Below are positions 32,157-35,117 of a stretch of DNA of 35,117 bases, one piece after another. The translations under genes and the position numbers were made by a program. The DNA is from an uncultured Eisenbergiella sp. (GTDB lineage Bacteria; Bacillota; Clostridia; Lachnospirales; Lachnospiraceae): NCBI GenBank assembly GCA_947598825.1, contig CANQFM010000032.1, positions 1-35,117 of the forward strand, read 5' to 3'. The notes under the pieces are model-generated. The model ran no database searches, was not told the DNA's origin, and saw only the letters and a program-made list of their open reading frames with translations. Position 1 is the stretch's first letter; each line of letters starts with the position of its first letter.

Positions 32157-34193
32157 ATGAAGTTTGAACCGAAAACGCTGGATTTTGAGAGAAGCCCATA
32201 TACGGGGATGACCTATGAGAGCTGGATCGAGGCGGGCAAATATCTGTTGGAGGGGATCTTTCAGCATATCGGATCCTTTTCGGATCCCGTGGTAGTGCCC
32301 CGCAAGGAGACGAAGGTTTCCTATCCCCATTCCGCCGATGCGGTGTGGGAGCAGAAAGCGGAATATTTTGAAGGGCTGGCCCGATCCTTTTTCGTGGCGG
32401 CGCCGCTGATTGGCGCCGATCCGGAGATCGCGGTCTGCGGATATAAGCTCCGGGAGTATTACAAATCCATGGTGCTGCGCTCCTGCACCAAAGACGATCC
32501 GGTGTCGGTGGGAAGCTATGAGCAGATGCAGGAGGTTTCCGGCGATCGGGAACGGGCGTTTCAGCAGACCGTGGAGACCTGCGCGCTGGTGATCTGTCTG
32601 TGGGTCTGCAAGCCTCAGATCTGGGATACCTATACAAAGGAAGAAAAGGACGTGATCGCTGCGTTTCTCACCGGATATGCCAACGGCAACACGGTGCCTC
32701 AGAACTGGCGGCTTTTCAATATGCTGGATATGGCCTTTCTGCATATGGAGGGCTATCCCATCGACGAGGAGATCATGGCGGAACACGCCCAGGCCATCGT
32801 CAACTATTATGCGGGGGACGGCTGGTACCGGGACGGCCATTCCTTCGACTACTATTCCTGCTGGGCTTTCAACGTATACGCGCCCCTCTGGAACCTCTGG
32901 TACGGCTATGAACACGCGCCCTATCTGGCGGCGAAGTTCGAGGAATATTCCAACCGTCTCATGGAGACGTATCCGGACTTTTTCGACCGGGACGGCTTTA
33001 CCAATATGTGGGGCCGGAGCAACATCTACCGCAACGCGGCCACCAGCGCCTTTGACGGCAATCTGTTTCTGAAGGATTCCAGGGCGGATCCGGGGCTGGC
33101 GCGGCGCATCTGTTCCGGGTCGCTTCTGCAGTTTTTATCCCGGGAGGACTTTTTATATCAGGGAGTGCCCACCCTGGGCTTTTACGGGCAGTTCACGCCG
33201 CTGGTGCAGGGCTATTCCTGCGCGGAATCCCCTTTCTGGCTGGGCAAAGCCTTCCTTTGCCTGCACCTGCCCAAAGACCATCCTTTCTGGACGGCAAAGG
33301 AGCATAACGGAACCTGGGAAAAGCTGGGGGAAAAGGAAGTAAAGGAGATAGCGTTAAACGGTCCAGCCCTGTGCTTTTCCAATCATCAGGCCAACGGCAG
33401 CACGATCCTGCGCACCGGGAAAGTGAAGAAAGCGCCGGGGGATCTGCACGGCATGTGGAACTATTCCAAGCTGGCCTATCATACCAAATATCCGTGGGAG
33501 TCGTCCCCTGCGCAGGATGTGGAGGCGCAGCAGTACGTCCTGTTCGATCAGACCAGCGGGCAGTATGAGCGCTGCAACGTGACCTTCTGGCGGGGAAAAA
33601 AGGACGGCGTGCTGTACCGGCGGCAGTATTTCCATTATTCGCCGGAAAAGGAAACCCATTGGAACCACGCGGTCAATCTGGCGGATTTTACGGTTCCCTA
33701 TGGGATCTTTCGGGCGGACAGGCTCAGGCTCTACAGGCGGCCCGTGTCGCTGACGCTGGGGGCTTTCGGCTTCCCGGACAACGGTACGGAGGTGATTCGC
33801 CTGGAGTGTAAAGGCGCGAAGGCGATCCTGTTAAAAGGGTATGATTTCACGGGAAAGGAAAAACAGCTTGCTATGACGGTGTACGGCGGCTGGCAGGAGC
33901 TTTCCCTGGTAAAGAGCGTCGGGACGAATCCGGATTCGGAACATTCCATCGTGATCTACGCCAAAGGAGAGTGGCACAAACGCTATAGCTATGCGCCGGG
34001 CCTTCTGCTTTCCCAGGTCATTACCAAAGAAAGCCTGGAGGACTTTTTGCCGGAGGAGATCTTTCCTGTGGAATCCGTCCGCTGTACCGATCCGCAGGGC
34101 TGCGGGATTTACGGGCCGGTGGAGATCGCGTTAAAGGACGGCACGGCGAAGCGGATCGATTTCGAGGGCATCGAAGGGGAACTGTCCCTTTGA
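32157..34193 (+). CDS. DUF2264 protein (probable GH154-type glycoside hydrolase)
   Basis: The protein has 678 aa. The N-terminal alpha/alpha-barrel region matches DUF2264 in style: WEQKAEYFEGLARSFFVAAP, NWRLFNMLDMAFL, GWYRDGHSFDYYSCWAFNVY and FTNMWGRSNIYRNAATSAFD. A beta-rich C-terminal part begins near residue 400. I recall this family being placed in CAZy GH154 with beta-glucuronidase activity, but I could not check that. No signal peptide. Position after GH88, and in the same region as GH115, fits breakdown of uronic-acid glycans. GGGAGGAGG precedes ATG 32157. Confidence 0.85.
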   Translation: MKFEPKTLDFERSPYTGMTYESWIEAGKYLLEGIFQHIGSFSDPVVVPRKETKVSYPHSADAVWEQKAEYFEGLARSFFVAAPLIGADPEIAVCGYKLREYYKSMVLRSCTKDDPVSVGSYEQMQEVSGDRERAFQQTVETCALVICLWVCKPQIWDTYTKEEKDVIAAFLTGYANGNTVPQNWRLFNMLDMAFLHMEGYPIDEEIMAEHAQAIVNYYAGDGWYRDGHSFDYYSCWAFNVYAPLWNLWYGYEHAPYLAAKFEEYSNRLMETYPDFFDRDGFTNMWGRSNIYRNAATSAFDGNLFLKDSRADPGLARRICSGSLLQFLSREDFLYQGVPTLGFYGQFTPLVQGYSCAESPFWLGKAFLCLHLPKDHPFWTAKEHNGTWEKLGEKEVKEIALNGPALCFSNHQANGSTILRTGKVKKAPGDLHGMWNYSKLAYHTKYPWESSPAQDVEAQQYVLFDQTSGQYERCNVTFWRGKKDGVLYRRQYFHYSPEKETHWNHAVNLADFTVPYGIFRADRLRLYRRPVSLTLGAFGFPDNGTEVIRLECKGAKAILLKGYDFTGKEKQLAMTVYGGWQELSLVKSVGTNPDSEHSIVIYAKGEWHKRYSYAPGLLLSQVITKESLEDFLPEEIFPVESVRCTDPQGCGIYGPVEIALKDGTAKRIDFEGIEGELSL

Positions 34194-34251
34194 TCCCCCA
34201 AAGGCGGGATAAGGATCGCATGTCTTACAGGCGCGCGGCAGGGAGGAGAAA

Positions 34252-35088
34252 ATGAGAAGGATTCTGGTGATCGAGGACGATCTCGCCATCGGAAATATGC
34301 TGGAGGAGGTGCTGCAAAAGGCCGGATATAGAGTGACCCACGCCTGGTCCGGCACGGAGGCGGCGCTGTTGCTTGCAAACTGGCGTCCGGATCTGATCCT
34401 GCTGGATCTGATGCTGCCGGGCATGTCCGGGGAAGAGGTGCTGAAGCGGATCAAAGGCGTTCCCGTTATCGTACTCAGCGCGAAAGCGGAGGTAGAGCAT
34501 AAGGTGGCCCTGCTGCTGGGCGGCGTATCGGACTATATGACTAAGCCTTTCGACACCAAGGAACTGCTGGCCCGGATCCAGGTCGCCCTGCGTAGCCATC
34601 CGATGGCAGAGGCAGAGATCCTGACGGCAGGGGATCTGCGTCTGGACGTACAAAGCGGGATGATCTGCCGGATTGGGGGAGACGCGGAGGAAGAAGCGTC
34701 GGCGGAGGGAGAAACGTTGGCGGTAGAAGAAACGTCGGCGGAGGAAAAAACGTTGGCGGAGGGAGACAGGCTGACGGATGCAGGCGACAGGCAGCGGCAG
34801 GCGCACCTGACGCGGACGGAATGTGCGGTTTTGAAGTTGTTTTTGCAGAATCCCTCGCAGGTGATCCCCCGTTCCCGGCTGCTTGACCGGATCAGTCAGG
34901 ATACGCCGGACTGCACCGAGGGCTCGCTGAAGATGCATATCAGCAACCTCCGCAAAAAACTCAAAGCGATTGGCTGCGAGGATCGCATCGAGGCGGTCTG
35001 GGGGATCGGTTTTTTATGGAACGACGGATTCAAAGATCAGAAAAAAAGTCTGCAAATAAAAAGTCAAGCAGAAATTTGTGAACTTTGA
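34252..35088 (+). CDS. OmpR/PhoB-type response regulator with repeat-expanded linker
   Basis: The protein has 278 aa, against about 225-240 usually. The receiver domain has the acidic pair D9/D10, phospho-acceptor D52 (LLDLMLPGMSG), S76 and K98 (YMTKPF). The C-terminal winged helix contains LTRTECAVLKLFLQNPSQ, EGSLKMHISNLRKKL and AVWGIGFLW. Between the first winged-helix strands (residues about 143-184) lies an acidic Glu/Ala/Thr insertion built from an 18-nt tandem repeat. It likely controls genes in response to a sensor kinase that may lie past the right edge. GGGAGGAG precedes ATG 34252. No kinase gene is within the window. Confidence 0.92.
   Translation: MRRILVIEDDLAIGNMLEEVLQKAGYRVTHAWSGTEAALLLANWRPDLILLDLMLPGMSGEEVLKRIKGVPVIVLSAKAEVEHKVALLLGGVSDYMTKPFDTKELLARIQVALRSHPMAEAEILTAGDLRLDVQSGMICRIGGDAEEEASAEGETLAVEETSAEEKTLAEGDRLTDAGDRQRQAHLTRTECAVLKLFLQNPSQVIPRSRLLDRISQDTPDCTEGSLKMHISNLRKKLKAIGCEDRIEAVWGIGFLWNDGFKDQKKSLQIKSQAEICEL
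34693..34764 (+). repeat. 18-nt tandem repeat, four copies, inside the response regulator
   Basis: Units at 34693, 34711, 34729 and 34747 follow the consensus GAAACGTYGGCGGAGGRA, with a degenerate fifth unit at 34765-34782. Each encodes a hexapeptide like ETLAEE or ETSAEE. The repeat stays in frame, so copy-number change would alter linker length without disrupting the gene. Confidence 0.85.
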
Positions 35089-35117
35089 AAATTTTACACA
35101 GGTTGAATGAAAAGCAC

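Noticed and set aside
1-35117. CRISPR arrays, rRNA genes and intact insertion sequences
   Set aside because: No regularly spaced repeats with unique spacers, no rRNA segments and no transposase gene were seen when reading both strands.

Overview
The window looks like a chromosomal stretch of a Gram-positive, gut-type Clostridia, most likely Lachnospiraceae. The evidence is GGAGG-type ribosome sites on nearly every gene, sigma-A promoters with extended -10 boxes, tRNAs without encoded CCA, and the family mix: DegT, LicD, GH115, DUF2264 and the characteristic DUF3791-like/XRE protein. All confidently called genes lie on the + strand. Species cannot be fixed from the sequence.

Region 1 (1-1117) is the end of an acidic-tailed protein and a membrane-anchored protein with two Ig-like modules joined by a long Gly/Glu/Gln/Pro linker. 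Region 2 (1183-15131) is a surface-polysaccharide locus of the Wzx/Wzy type. It holds a DegT aminotransferase, a priming phosphoglycosyl transferase, an UlaG-like metallohydrolase, an ATP-grasp ligase, three consecutive SDR oxidoreductases, two bifunctional fusions (nucleotidyltransferase-kinase and sugar-phosphate isomerase-HAD phosphatase), a GT9-like glycosyltransferase, a Wzy polymerase, a Wzx flippase and a LicD phosphotransferase. The two fusions together carry the four reaction types of a GDP/ADP-heptose-like activation route.

Region 3 (15132-20539) has visibly lower GC. After about 650 nt without a recognisable gene comes a tight four-gene cassette: class II aldolase, FGGY kinase, iron-dependent alcohol dehydrogenase and LicC-like nucleotidyltransferase. 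I infer that it makes a CDP-polyol or similar donor, plausibly for LicD. It ends in a decayed gene whose tail overlaps a DUF3791-like/XRE regulator (20520-21188).

Region 4 (21189-24986) holds a pair of 23-nt direct repeats, a strong promoter and four tRNAs (Glu, CAT, Asp, Leu) with a terminator, then a J-domain protein, an OLD/AAA15-like ATPase followed by a 56-aa stub resembling the start of a TOPRIM partner, and a nitroreductase-like protein.

Region 5 (24999-35088) is GC-rich. It holds GH115, a PlsY-like protein that seems to lack its central motif, a small heat-shock protein with a palindrome over its promoter, a MATE transporter, GH88 and DUF2264 (three enzymes suggesting intracellular removal of uronic acids from glycans), and an OmpR-type response regulator with an 18-nt tandem repeat in its linker.

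Functions come from reading motifs by eye. No database search was run. Substrates for the sugar pathways are inference.
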